The notes under the pieces were generated by a model that searched no databases, was not told where the DNA came from, and worked only from the letters and a program-made list of their open reading frames with translations. This document shows, piece after piece, positions 1 to 11,185 of a DNA stretch of 64,000 nt; positions within the stretch are counted from its first letter, which is position 1; the number at the start of each line of letters is the position of its first letter. Origin of the DNA: Macrotrachela quadricornifera (taxonomy: Eukaryota > Rotifera > Eurotatoria > Philodinida > Philodinidae); NCBI GenBank assembly GCA_022393335.1, contig JAJEKB010020623.1, forward strand, positions 347,225 to 411,224, in the 5' to 3' direction. A program made the translations under genes and the position numbers.

Positions 1-749
1 AAATTATGATATTTGCTGCAGTTATCTCTTTCTTTTTAACTTATCTAAAGATTATCTTTGAAATAATAATGTTACTTTTTAGTTTAATATTATTAATTAA
101 TGAAAATCGATTAAAATGAATGATATTTCATTGATTTCATTTACATATTATCCTGCTGCAAAACCATTTCTATCTTGTTTCTTTTGATTGATACATATAT
201 ATGAGACAGTTTTAAACACTTATCTTTGTAATATAAAATCGCTTGTATGCAGAACATTTCTTACTGTCGACGAATAGAAAAGACAGTAAAAAGATAAAAT
301 TTTATATTGGTTACAGTCATGCTCCAATTCTTCTCTGTGTAATTCTTATATTCGCAAATCATATTTGATGGAAAATATCGATTCTTTCATGTCGTTGTCT
401 TTCTTAGAATGAGAAAAGCAAGTCAAAATCATTCGACTAACATTCAATTCCGAACATCATGAATCTATAATGTCAATGAATTATTGTTTGAATAAAGAAA
501 ACGTGCAATTATATATTTTTTTGCAAGCGAATCATTTGAAAAAATGTACACTAAACCAATATCTATTGTAAAATAAGCCTTACGAGATTAACTTTACGAG
601 GAAACTCTCTTAAGATTATGAAAAGCTTTAGAAACGATATTTTGCCTATATATAAGATCTGATGAAGCTAAAAGAAATCCCAAAAATGACTTAGAGTTAA
701 CTGAAAGTTCTGATCTCAACTTTTAAAGTATCCTGTTAAATAAGAAGAA
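1..749. other. AT-rich intergenic DNA, nothing recognised
   Basis: No reading frame of convincing length or composition and no RNA gene was seen. The stretch is AT-rich with scattered stops in all frames. It ends at the left arm of the foldback element that starts near 750. Confidence 0.6.
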
Positions 750-1222
750 CTATTCGAAATTGAGAAACCAAATATACCATTTTGTAGAGCAAGTCGAGGC
801 ACGCCGAATGGCATATATTAAATCTGATTTTCGTAAGACTTTAGTGGAACGATAGTCAATTTACTAGTAGACGGTCATGTACTCAAAAGTACCATCAGTT
901 ATTGATCATTACGGATCTTCATGTCATTGAAAGGTATTTCTAGGAAAATATTTTTATATACAGTTTTGTAGAGTTTTTCACAGGCTACTAATTGATATAC
1001 TTGGCATCTCCGATCGTTTTATCTCTCATAGAAAAAAACACGATTTTTGAATGATCTACGATTGTTTTTGTATGTACTAAAAATTTTGGATACATGGCCG
1101 TCTACTAGTAAATTGACTCTAGTTCTACTAAAGTCTTACGAAAATCAGATTCAATATATGCCATTCGACGCACCTTGATTTGCTCTACAAAATAGTATAT
1201 TTGGTTTTTCAATTTTGAATAG
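750..1222. mobile_element. Foldback / MITE-like inverted-repeat element
   Basis: Positions 750-882 and 1091-1222 are imperfect reverse complements of each other over about 130 bases. For example, AATGGCATATATTAAATCTG in the left arm is matched by the complement of CAGATTCAATATATGCCATT in the right arm. The roughly 200-base centre has no coding potential. The arms differ at about one base in eight to ten, so the copy is not recent. No transposase is present, which makes this a non-autonomous element. The exact ends and the target duplication could not be fixed. Confidence 0.8.
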
Positions 1223-1440
1223 GTGTTCCCATCCGGCAGGGTCTTTTAACTGGGCTCAGGGCTTTTGGTTAACCCTAAGTATATGTCTACTATTGTCTTT
1301 ATTCATGTTTTACGTTGATGCAATACTTAGACCTGACTAAAAGTTTTCATATTGCTATTGACAATTTCTAAACTAATTATCAATGAAATGCTTTTTCCAT
1401 CAATAAATAGTGTAGGGCATTATCTATAATGATAGATACT

Positions 1441-2078
1441 ATGACCCTATCTCGGACTTATTAGCAATATTTTTTTTCGATAAACTTTAATTCGAACTAA
1501 AAAAAGTTTTGAAATGGACAGCGATACAAGCGATATTATAAAAAAATTCGAACTATTTTCGTGATAAATTCAAAGACAATACATGAACAAATTGCTACAG
1601 CTTTGGAAGCCAAGGATCCATCATATCTAACAGTAACAGAGTGAGCAAAGCGTTTTTATGAAGAAAGAGAAGATATCAATAATGAACCTCGATTTGGTCG
1701 ACGGGTTTCCAAAGTTGCAGATGAAAATATTGAACTAGTACGAGAGCTTACCAACAATAATCCACATTCAACTTATGATGAAATTATAGCTGAGACATTT
1801 CTTTCTCATGGTGCAATAGAACTAATTAACCACGATTGTTTTACGATGACAAAAATTGCATTATGTTGAGTGCCTCACGAGATGACTAATGAACAAAAAC
1901 AAAAATAAACTAAACTTTGTCGTGAAAATTTGGCAAAATTTTCAACTGGTTTCTGATGGTTATGTGATATTATAAGTGATGAGATGTAGATTTATCATAG
2001 ATAGATTGGTCACAAATCAACTAATGCCAGCTAGATTGATGAAGAAAAATCATCAATTAGGCCAACTAGTTCACTTCC
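1441..2078 (+). pseudogene. Tc1/mariner transposase remnant (N-terminal half)
   Basis: Conceptual reading with frameshifts and in-frame stops gives mariner-like pieces in order. First is a helix-turn-helix stretch with FYEEREDINNEPRFGRR (about 1652-1703). Then come VPHEMTNEQKQK and CRENLAKF (about 1870-1940), and then SDEM-IYHR-IGHKST (about 1976-2020), which corresponds to the mariner D-E-[ST]-W block around the first catalytic Asp. At least three in-frame stops replace conserved residues. The C-terminal catalytic half is missing: the sequence switches to LINE-derived DNA at about 2078. The copy is dead. Confidence 0.75.
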
Positions 2079-4500
2079 AATGTGTATTCGATTGATCAGA
2101 TATTGTAAGTCTTTTTCAGTTTCCGCTATCAGCACTATGTCGTCCGCATATCTTATGTTATTCATTCAACGGTCATTAATTTGTATTTCTATTTCTTCAA
2201 TCGCTAAGAATTTTTCGAAGTTAATTCCCGAAGAAATATTGAAAAATATTGGAGATAAAATACAACCTTGATGAACACCACCTCGAATTGGTATTTCAGG
2301 TGTTAGCTCAATTTCTAACTTGAGTACTACTTTCTGGTTCCAGTATAAGTTCTTTATAATTCAAATGTCTTTGCCGTCTAATCCACTACTATGCAATTCT
2401 TCTAGCAGTTTTTGATGTTGTACACTATTAAAGGCTTTTTCGTAATCAATAAACCATAAATAAACTTTCTGTTGTTGATCTAGGGATCTTTGTAATAATA
2501 ATAGTAGACAAAAGATTGCTTCTCTTCTGCAGAGGCCATTTTCGAAACCGAACTGTGTGCTTTGCAGTATCTCTTCACATGTGTTATTGATTCTGTTTTG
2601 AATTATTTTAAGAAAGATTTTTAATGTATGACTTATTAGACTTGCTAACCCGTAGTCTTCACAGCAGCGACTGCTTGTTTTCTCTAGTATTGTGATAAAT
2701 ATTGATTTTAACCACTCTGGTAGAATAATACCTGTGTAATAAATTTTGTTAATTAATTGTATGACAATCGAAATGTTTTCCTCATGTTTTTTAAAAGTTC
2801 GATAAAGACTTCGTTTGCTTCTCTAGCTTTACCTATCTAAGCTTGTTTAATGGCATAAGCTATTTCATATTTTAAAATTGATGGTCCAGCTAGTTCGTAA
2901 TTTATTGTAGGTTCTCTCCTCTCATCGTTAAATGTATTGTGGACATAGTTTGACCAAGTTTCAAGTTTCAAGTTTCAAGTTTTTTGTCAAGATGACTCTG
3001 TTATCACTACTGACCATTGCTGTTATTGGAAATTGTTTGTATATATTTGTAGCTTCTTTTAGTTTCTTATAGAGGTTGAACTTTTCATTTTTTTTGCATT
3101 AATTCTTCAATTTCGTCATATCGACTATTTAATCAAGTTTGTTTTGCTAGTTTTATTTTTCTTTTAATAAAGGTTTGACTTTCTTTGTATTTTTGTACGT
3201 CTTTGTTTTTACATTGCCTTCTTTCTTCCATAAATTGAAGTATTTCTCCTGTCATTCATTTTTGTTTTCTTTTCTTTTTTTATATAGCTTAATTCTTCTT
3301 TTTCTAACTTTAAAATAATATTTTTTAATCAGCGGCCATAGGTCATCGCTGGAATATGACCAAATTTGTGCTGAATTTACGACCTTTAAGTCGTCATTTA
3401 ACTTCGTTTTGATGTTATTTTTTCACGTCACTGTCGGTTTTTATTTTTTCATGTCAATTTTCTTATTCGTTCGTACTTTTTGTGATAGTTTTTAGTTTAA
3501 TCCTCATTTCTGCAACTGCTGGATTGTAATTCGATGACACATTTGCTCCAGTGCAGGTTTGTGTACTAAGTACGCTTGTTTTAAGCCGTTTGTTAATGAG
3601 GATACAATCAATTTGGATTCTTGCAATTACATCTTTTTATCTTGAGGAGATTCCCAGGTGTAAAGTCTTCTCGGTGGTAATTGGAACTAAGTGTTTATTA
3701 TGGTGAAATTTTCTTCAATGCAAAATTGTAGCAATCGGCCGCCTCTCTTTTGTTCCTTGTTCCAAGTTCATAATCTCCTATAATATCTGCTATTCTATCT
3801 TTACCAATTTTTCGTTAAAATCGCCCATAACGACGCTAATATCTTGTGTTTTAGTATAGACTCCAAGTTGTTTTAGCTGATAGTAAAAGTTTTCTACTTC
3901 TTGGTCGCTTTTACTTGCAATTGGTGCATATACTTAAATAGTATTGAAATTGATTTTATCATCAACTAGTTGAATCATTGTCATTCTTTCAGAAAACTAC
4001 AAAATTCAAGACACTGTTCATAAACTATTTTGGAATAATAATTGCTGTTCCATATGTTTGAGATTTGTTGTTTTTGCCTCTTGAGCAAAATATTATATGG
4101 TTCTTTCATTCGAATGTTAAACTTTTCGGATGTTAATAAAGTTCGGACGTTCTATGTACTTATATTTAACATTTTCTTTATAGCAAGTGCGCAGCTTCTT
4201 CGCTCTCTGTCCTACTTAAGGGACGCCGTAACTCAGTGCCGTTGATAATTTTACTCGCTATATGGAAAATTGGTTTTCTAGAGTTGAATAACTAAAGTAG
4301 TTTCTCGTAGCTTTCTTAAATTCACAGTATATGGTAAGGTCTTGTAAATACCTTGATTTTAAATCAGAGTTGTCCTTCTCTTAGATGAACTACGAATCAA
4401 GGCTATAGAGCTTCACCTACCTTGGCTAAGGCTTATGATGTCTAGTTCGGGTGAATCTAGTTTCTGACGGCCTACACTCGCCATGTTATGCTGTCATCTT
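2075..4500 (-). pseudogene. Degenerate non-LTR retrotransposon (APE endonuclease + reverse transcriptase)
   Basis: Read on the minus strand, the region runs through the second ORF of a LINE. Near 4150-4180 is an endonuclease start resembling ISTWNVRTL. Near 3800-3930 is an APE-type endonuclease core (VYAP, then VVMGDFN). Near 2440-2400 is reverse-transcriptase motif FIDYEKAFNSVQHQKLLEEL, then GVHQGCILSP near 2265 and the catalytic IRYADDIVLIAETEKDLQYL at about 2095-2155. Many frameshifts and stops interrupt it, so it is non-functional. The GC-richer stretch at 4200-4560 may be its 5' leader. The YADD and GVHQGC motifs are clear. The clade is uncertain. The short CAAGTTT repeats near 2960-2990 lie in the linker. 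Confidence 0.85.
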
Positions 4501-6889
4501 TAAATTTCCTTAGCATCTTATAGGTGTTTTGGTGCTATCCAAAACTCTATCACACCCTAGTGACAAGGTGGCTGAATTGTCCGGGACTGCTTATTTAACC
4601 AATAATTGATCTTATTCGCAGCTAATCATCATACTAATGGCCGTTCTACTATCCATAACAGGTGAATCGGCTTGATGGCACTAAGCTATGCTCCAAGAAT
4701 TCCTTAACAAAAAAACAATTTCAAAATCTACAAGCTTTGGTATTTTCATGCGCGATAGCTCTTAGATGTTAACATTAAACTATCCTTATTTCTAATCCTG
4801 ATACATCACTATAACTTTTTAAAAGAATTATCTGCATACTTTACCTGTAACTTTTTGAAGCCTACCTACGAATTTTCTTCATAATTTCTTCCGACTTAAC
4901 TAGAGTAAGAATAACATTTTAACTTGAATTGTTAAAAATAAAGTCATATACTTTGACATTTTAATTTTAAAAACATCAAAGTTAAAAATAGTTAATTCAT
5001 AGAATAGATAAAAATTGTGCAATTCAATGAAGTTTAACACATTTGCTACGATGAAACCTACCAGTGCTTCTCAGTTTATTTCAACAGGAAAGTTAGCGAA
5101 AAAACTTTTTTTTTCGTTTTTTTCCTAGCCAGAGAATCGTGTATAATGTACCATTCACTTTGTCTCAGCTGTTGTTTAAAATATTTATTTCATAGTGCGA
5201 TGCTTCTTATTAAAACAATCGAGACATAAAAGTTTCTCACGATCTTAATAGAAACCTCTTATTTTCTTTGCTATCACATGATTTGCCTCTCTTTGTTATT
5301 GTTGCCTGATTTTCTTGCAGCAGCCAGCTTAGCGTCTTCGAATATCATGGGTAGATCCTTCCTTTTCTTCGATTTTATGATCACCGAGTTTCTACTTCAA
5401 ATGATCCATTGGTTGTTGTCTGTAACCAGCTATATATGCCTTAGATGAACTATACAATGGTATCAAAAGCTGGCATTAGAACTAATATTTAGAATAGCAA
5501 TAGTTAATGCGTATTCGATTTATAAGAAAAACTATGTTGCAAGCAAAGTGACTATTCTTAAGTTTCACGAAAGTTTTATATAATCTCTACTGCCTGGTAT
5601 CCCATTCTGGAAATTGAAACGTAGCTCAAGACCAAAAATCAACAGGTCAAACGAAGTGCAAATTCACTAATCACAAGTTCAACGAAAAAGAAAAATCTGT
5701 TCGTGATATCCAAAGACGCTGTGCTACCTGTTAGAAGAAAATCAGGGAATAACAATCAAAAGAAGCGAGTATTGTGGCAGTAAGGAAAATAAAAACTCTC
5801 TATTCTGATTGTGACAAATGTTATTATCTAGAATGTTTTAATGGAAAGTATCGCGTTATGAAATAAATGATTAAATAATAGCAGACGTAGAACAAAGAAC
5901 ACATTCAGTGTGATCTCTTAGCTAAGACAAAAACAAAAAAAAGAGAATTTTTCAATTAAGTTCCATATTGAAAGAAAACAGAAGCCACCTGTGCGTCCGA
6001 TCGTGTCGAGTGTATTTAAAAGGAAGACTATTTTTCGAAAATAATGATATCTTATAAAGTTTGATCAAAGATTTTCTAGTTGCAAGAATCTAAATTATAT
6101 ACTTCGTTCTAAAAATTTTCAGACTTAAGAATTTCATGATGAAAATGATGTTTTTCTATGAAGCGATTTTTTCACAAGAAGAACTCATCTAAACATTCTA
6201 GTCTAGCTGAATGGCAATATATTTTGCTCTTCTAATAGTCAAGAAAAATCTTACGTAAATTCAACTGATTGTGCCCTTGTTACCTTAATCAATCAGATTT
6301 TAGCAAGGATTTTGTCAACTACTATGAGGATAAGACATAGTATTGTCCAAAGCGTTCAGGAGATTAAAATAAATCTTTCTTTCATATCATTTGAACAATA
6401 ATGTTGTGTTTTCTCGTTATTCTGGGTGCGCATGCGAGTATCATTCATTCCTACTTCATACATTAGGAGATATCAGCAGTTTATTGTTGCATGTAGGATG
6501 AAAGAAAAAAATTAGTTGATTACAGGCTTTCATCTCTGTTTTGTTGCATATGTTCTATTAATATAAAAGTATTGAATAATCTTTTTCGTTCTTATCCTTT
6601 CACTCATTCATACATACAGACAGCATATCTAATGGCTCAATCGAGATAAAGCTTTGCCTATCTATCGTTCCAGTTGATTGCCTACTTATTTGATTGTTTA
6701 AACCATATACAAGCGATTTATACTTCAATGATCACTATAATAAAATAGATAAAAGAACTGATATTCATTTCATATTTATTTCGTTATTTATTTCGATTTC
6801 ATCTACACTCAGTATATTCATTTAATTTTCTTTATCGATTCTTAGTGGTCATTACTTAACGATAATTAGAATTATAATACTTGCATTTA
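4501..6889. other. Gene-poor stretch with decayed fragments only
   Basis: No intact gene is visible. Short coding-like scraps occur on both strands, and the only one I can name tentatively is at 5674-5865 (separate entry). Poly-T and poly-A runs near 5105 and 5935 may mark old retroelement junctions. Nothing else is supportable. Confidence 0.5.
5674..5865 (+). pseudogene. Possible C-terminal zinc-ribbon of a decayed transposase
   Basis: One frame gives RRCATC, stop, KKIRE, and then CDKCYYLECF before a stop at about 5863. This CxxC...CxxC...C spacing resembles the cysteine-rich tail of piggyBac-type transposases. Two internal stops show it is dead. Nothing recognisable as a catalytic domain was found upstream, so the family assignment is weak. 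Confidence 0.25.
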
Positions 6890-8104
6890 AAGGGTGAGTA
6901 CCATGCTTCAACTCCTCGCTGTAAATTGACGTTATTCATATAAAATACGTAGATTATTCAAAAAATGAATGAAAGTGATATTGCAGTTCTTTATACAAAG
7001 CTTATAAAAAGTTTATTCTATATAGTCTGATAGAGAAAATCATGCTGTATTTTTCTCTACTATTTGATTATATTTCAAGTGACACTATAATAATAAAATT
7101 TTGATAAGATCTATTTTCCTATATCATGCGACGAATAGAGGAATGTTTATGTAGTGAATATTTTTCGAATAAGTTTTTATAGAAGCGAGGTTGAGAGCTG
7201 CGATTTTTACCGTTCCAAAGATGAAATAAAGATGCATTAAACCGTCTAATATACCTTTTTCTAGCGTGGTGTTAAAAAATTGTGTAATCAATTTTGTAAA
7301 TATGGGAAAATGGTTTCTTGTCACAGAAAAAACAGCCAGAAAAACGTTTTTTTTCTAGAAATTGTTAGAACAAATAGTTAGATTTTCAACTAGAATATCT
7401 AGAACTCCTGAACAATTAATTTTAAATATTGAAACTTTGCGTAGTTTTGTATATTCTCCACTGGCAGTTTAGATCCATGCCTGATAATTGTGAACTCACC
7501 GTGAACACCGCAATAAGTAAGTTTATGTTCAAAGAGCTCTAATAAAACCGTCAAAATAGTCATGTGAATAAAACTATAATAGATGGTTTGATGCATCTTC
7601 ATGTCCTCTTTTGAACTGTGAAAATTGTAGCCCTCAACCTCACTTCTATAAAAACTTATTCAAAAAGCTTGTTAGCGCACCCTTTTTGGGGCTAAAATGT
7701 GGAACTCATGTATCTTCAGCTTTCTTATACTAATAGACTATACTATAAAAACTCTTATTTTTTACATTTGGTGGTCAAGAAGCTTAAGAAATAAGTCTCG
7801 TGTTTGTTGTCCATTGTTGCTAAGAAAATGCACATAACGGCCTTTGAGCCGCAATACCTCGACTTAAAGCTACACTCACGTTTTTCATATGTGAGTTCCA
7901 CAAAAATATTCGCTCTATAAATATTCCTTTATTCACCGCATGAGATAGAAAAATAGATCTTATCGAAATCTTATTCTTATAATACCAGTTGAAATTTTTA
8001 TAAGGAACTACAATATCACCGTCATTACTTTTTTGAGTGACTTATGGATTTTATATGAATAACGTCAAGTTACAGAAAAAGATCAAAACTTTGTACCCAC
8101 CTTT
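6890..8104. mobile_element. Large foldback element with a nested insertion in one arm
   Basis: The left arm (about 6890-7222) is the reverse complement of a split right arm (about 7608-7666 plus 7901-8104). Anchors include TTGACGTTATTCATATAAAA near 6928 against TTTTATATGAATAACGTCAA near 8050, and GAATAAGTTTTTATAGAAGC near 7168 against the complement of 7640-7665. The right arm alone carries about 234 extra bases (7667-7900), flanked by TGTGGAACTCA-type ends in opposite orientation, so it was inserted after the foldback formed. The centre (7223-7607) shows no convincing coding sequence. Confidence 0.75.
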
Positions 8105-9012
8105 TAGTTTACAATATTTAAGATCCTCTCAAAAACCAACTCTGCTACTTTTTTTGTCTGATTTCAACTAAATTTTTGGGAGAATATCAATCTACGCAAG
8201 GATAGATTATGGATGAATTATCTCTTCTGAACTTCCAATATTCTATTGAGTTCTAGTCAATTTACTGGTAAAAAGTGTTTTATTCGCGCACCGAGTTTTC
8301 ATTACGAAGACATGGAGCTAACAGCCCAGAGTCGTCTTAGGCTGTGAAGTAGCCTTATGGCTAGGTCATGACAGAGCCTGATTTTTGAATTTTTCTTCCT
8401 TTAATTTTAAAATCTCTCTTCATCAAAGATTCTTGAATTTATGTTTAAAAGAAGAATTACTGATCCATGTGAAAGACCTATGATTTCTATTCAGCAAAAG
8501 AAAAATTCAAAATCGCGGCTGTGTCGACCGAGCCCTACCTGTCTACTATATATTTTAAAAAATTTCCTTTTCATATCGAGTCGTTAAGAAGAAAAGCTTG
8601 CCCGCGTAAACTCTATACCCAAGAAAAAATGATTTTGAGAAAAATGCTAGATAGGTTTTAGAATTTGATTTTTGAGAAATACACATGAGTTATATATCAG
8701 TGATTGAGTTAAGCTACAGATTCGTGATCTTCATATTAAGAATTAGTAGTTTCGTAATAATTAATATAAAAACAAATTTTTATTCAATACTAATACAAAG
8801 AGATATACAGCTTAAAAATCGATAAAACGCGAAAAAAGTCACTAAAATATGTGGAAAAATTAGGTTTTCGATGGTAAGTCCGTCGAAATCTATTCGTTTT
8901 GTGAAATGTCATAGCTAATCTGGATAAAGAAACTTCAGCAGATCTTCCTATTATTAAAACTCGAACGTTACTTTTCATCGAAAAATAAGGTTTTTCAGGA
9001 GGGTCTCTTTTA
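8105..9012. other. Intergenic DNA, nothing recognised
   Basis: AT-rich sequence without a credible gene. A minus-strand open frame at 8790-9020 has unremarkable composition, no recognisable motif and no start context, and I do not consider it a gene. Confidence 0.5.
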
Positions 9013-9352
9013 ATAGTCATGTAACGACACCCATACGGTATCGAGGTATTGGCATTGCTATACAGTGTGGGTATCCATTAGTCATCAACTGCTATATTTT
9101 GAGGGTATTCTTCGGTCCTCAACTACTATATACTAGGGTCATCCATAGATCTTCAAGTACTATATACTGTGGGCACCTGTAGGTCCTCAAGTCCTATATA
9201 CTGGGGGTCTCAGTACATAATGGTTGAGGACTCAACAGTACCCCCAAATATAGAACTTGAAGACCTATGGGTACCGCAAGTATATAGCAATAACAATACC
9301 AATTGGTATTAGTATCGATGGTATTGATATTATTACATCCCTATCCTTTAAG
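9013..9352. mobile_element. Foldback element with an internal ~34-bp tandem array
   Basis: The left end (TGTAACGACACC..., about 9019) and the right end (...ATTATTACATCCCTA, about 9352) are imperfect inverted repeats. Inside, five units of 33-35 bases begin with variants of CTATATACTGTGGG at about 9057, 9092, 9125, 9160 and 9193. They are followed by inverted copies at 9226-9285 (ACCCCCAAATATAG and similar). The element is therefore an inverted repeat built from short tandem repeats. It has no coding capacity. Confidence 0.7.
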
Positions 9353-9425
9353 TATCAGTAAAATATGATCTTACCCATTTTAGTGCACTCTGCGAACCAC
9401 TACGGTAGAGTTCGATATTATATAG

Positions 9426-9804
9426 CCAATAGAGCTTGAAATTTCGAGTCTACTAAAATTCCTAGTAAATCATTGTGGAAAAAATATTGTGAGGAGAAAA
9501 TGTAAAACTTGTTTAAAGTGGCTCACTCTGCGCGAAAAAGCTGAAATGGGTTGATGTTGGGAAAAATGAAGTGAAATGTAGCTCTGCTATATATATTTTT
9601 ATTGACTAGAGACATTCAGTCATTCATCACAACTTTATAAAAGGTCATTTTTTCGACATCAATTTAATAAGCCTTTCACCGAGAATGTTCCTCAGGGAGG
9701 ATCAGAGTGGATCACTTCAAACAGTTTTTAATATTGTATCTTCTTAATATTTTTTCTAGAAAGACTCACAGTAGAAGACTTGAAATTTCAAGTTTTATTG
9801 ACTG
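9426..9804. mobile_element. Foldback / MITE-like element
   Basis: The left arm (about 9426-9532) contains AGAGCTTGAAATTTCGAG and ends CTCACTCTG. The right arm (about 9702-9804) reads CAGAGTGGATCAC and ends CTTGAAATTTCAAGTTTTAT. They are diverged reverse complements with small gaps, around a loop of about 170 bases. No reading frame is present. Confidence 0.6.
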
Positions 9805-10061
9805 GTATAAGTTCGTATTAAAATGGTGCTTGAAATAGGTCAGAGTATATTTTACTATTGTTCATAATATTAAAATGATACATTTTCTTATATCGAAACT
9901 GTTTGTCCTACTGAAAAGTGTGGTTTCGCATTTTTTTATATTTTCGTTTGTGCGAACGAACATGAAAAAATAATAGTTCACTAGCAAACCGAGAGAAAGG
10001 AAGGTGTCTCTCACTCATTGATCCTTCCCGTAGAAATCAGCTGAATGATTTGAATTTTGTG

Positions 10062-10527
10062 TACCAATATTTGTTCACAAATTATTAGAAAAGCTCCATC
10101 ATATGAAAGAAGTTTCTGTTGTGTGCAAACTAGCAAACAATCTTTTTATTGAGTGACATATGAAACATCGTTGAGAATAACAAAAAATTCTCCGATCGGC
10201 AAAATCTCTGAGTGAGGTATGGCACTTTCAAAATATAATTTTCTCAAAGGACATTAAATGTTTTTCGAATTATATAGAGATCAATACACTAATTTCATCT
10301 AGCTACTAAGAACTGGAATACAAAAGGTTTAAAAGAATACACAAAGAAACTTGTTTATGATTGTATTCCTGTTGTCTTCTCCAGCTCTCTGAGAGATGAA
10401 AACATTTTTGCCATTTTAAAAGAAGTTTTCTTTTTCACTCTATACAGAATCGTCTCCTGATATGTACAATATAAAAACTTGTTTCGTATGGAGCTTTTCA
10501 AATAATTTATGTACAAATATCAGTGTA
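10062..10527. mobile_element. Foldback element with ~60-bp arms
   Basis: The left arm (10062-10128) contains AAATTATTAGAAAAGCTCCA. The complement of the right arm (10467-10527) contains AAATTATTTGAAAAGCTCCA, and flanking bases also match. The loop of about 340 bases shows no coding sequence. The outer limits are uncertain, and the repeat may extend further in degraded form. Confidence 0.55.
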
Positions 10528-11185
10528 TGACGATTGAACATAAGAAGTGCTATTTTTTAAAGTACTCTTAGAAATATTTGAATATCTCGAGAATGGAACA
10601 ATATTTTTTGGACAATCTGCCTATAAGTTTATCTAACAGTTGCTTCTATGAAATAGATACGAAAATAGCTAATGGTTTGATGGCGTTAGTACTTAGTTCT
10701 AAATCGGAAACGCATATGCCGATCATACATGATACAAAATCCTGATCACAAGATAAGTGAGGCATTTAAAACCTGTAAAATCTTACTAAACTACTCAACA
10801 AGACCAAGAATGGTTTCCAGCATATCAATATCTAAGGCATCGATGATAGTATATACCCACAAAATTTCAGGCCAAAAAGTTACGTTTGATAAATACATTG
10901 GTCATACTCATTTTTTACCTGAGAGTTGCCATATTGTAGATTGAATATCTTACCAAAAAAAACAATTCTAGAAACTGGCATTTTTGGCATTCTCACACCT
11001 TACTCAGAGCTGCGAACTGCCAAAGTTTCATTGAAATCTGAGATGCCAATTGGGCACATGGCTCACTTTTGGAGCATCTCTATCGTTCGATAGCTCCTAA
11101 GTACCTATGCTAGAGAGCTATTCAATATAATCGAATACATCAAATTCTGAAAGGATTAGTCATTTAACTTTAATTTAAACATAAT
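10528..11185. other. Upstream region of the lipoxygenase fusion gene
   Basis: No gene is supportable here. A 71-codon open frame at 10729-10944 has no homology I can see. The 5' untranslated region and promoter of the gene starting at 11186 must lie here. No clear TATA or initiator signal stands out from the AT-rich background. Confidence 0.4.

Noticed and set aside
4565..4600. tRNA-like GACAAGGTGGCTGAATTG
   Set aside because: No matching acceptor stem, anticodon arm or T-loop follows.
10729..10944. 71-codon open frame upstream of the lipoxygenase fusion
   Set aside because: No motif, no clear start context and no length beyond what AT-rich DNA gives by chance.
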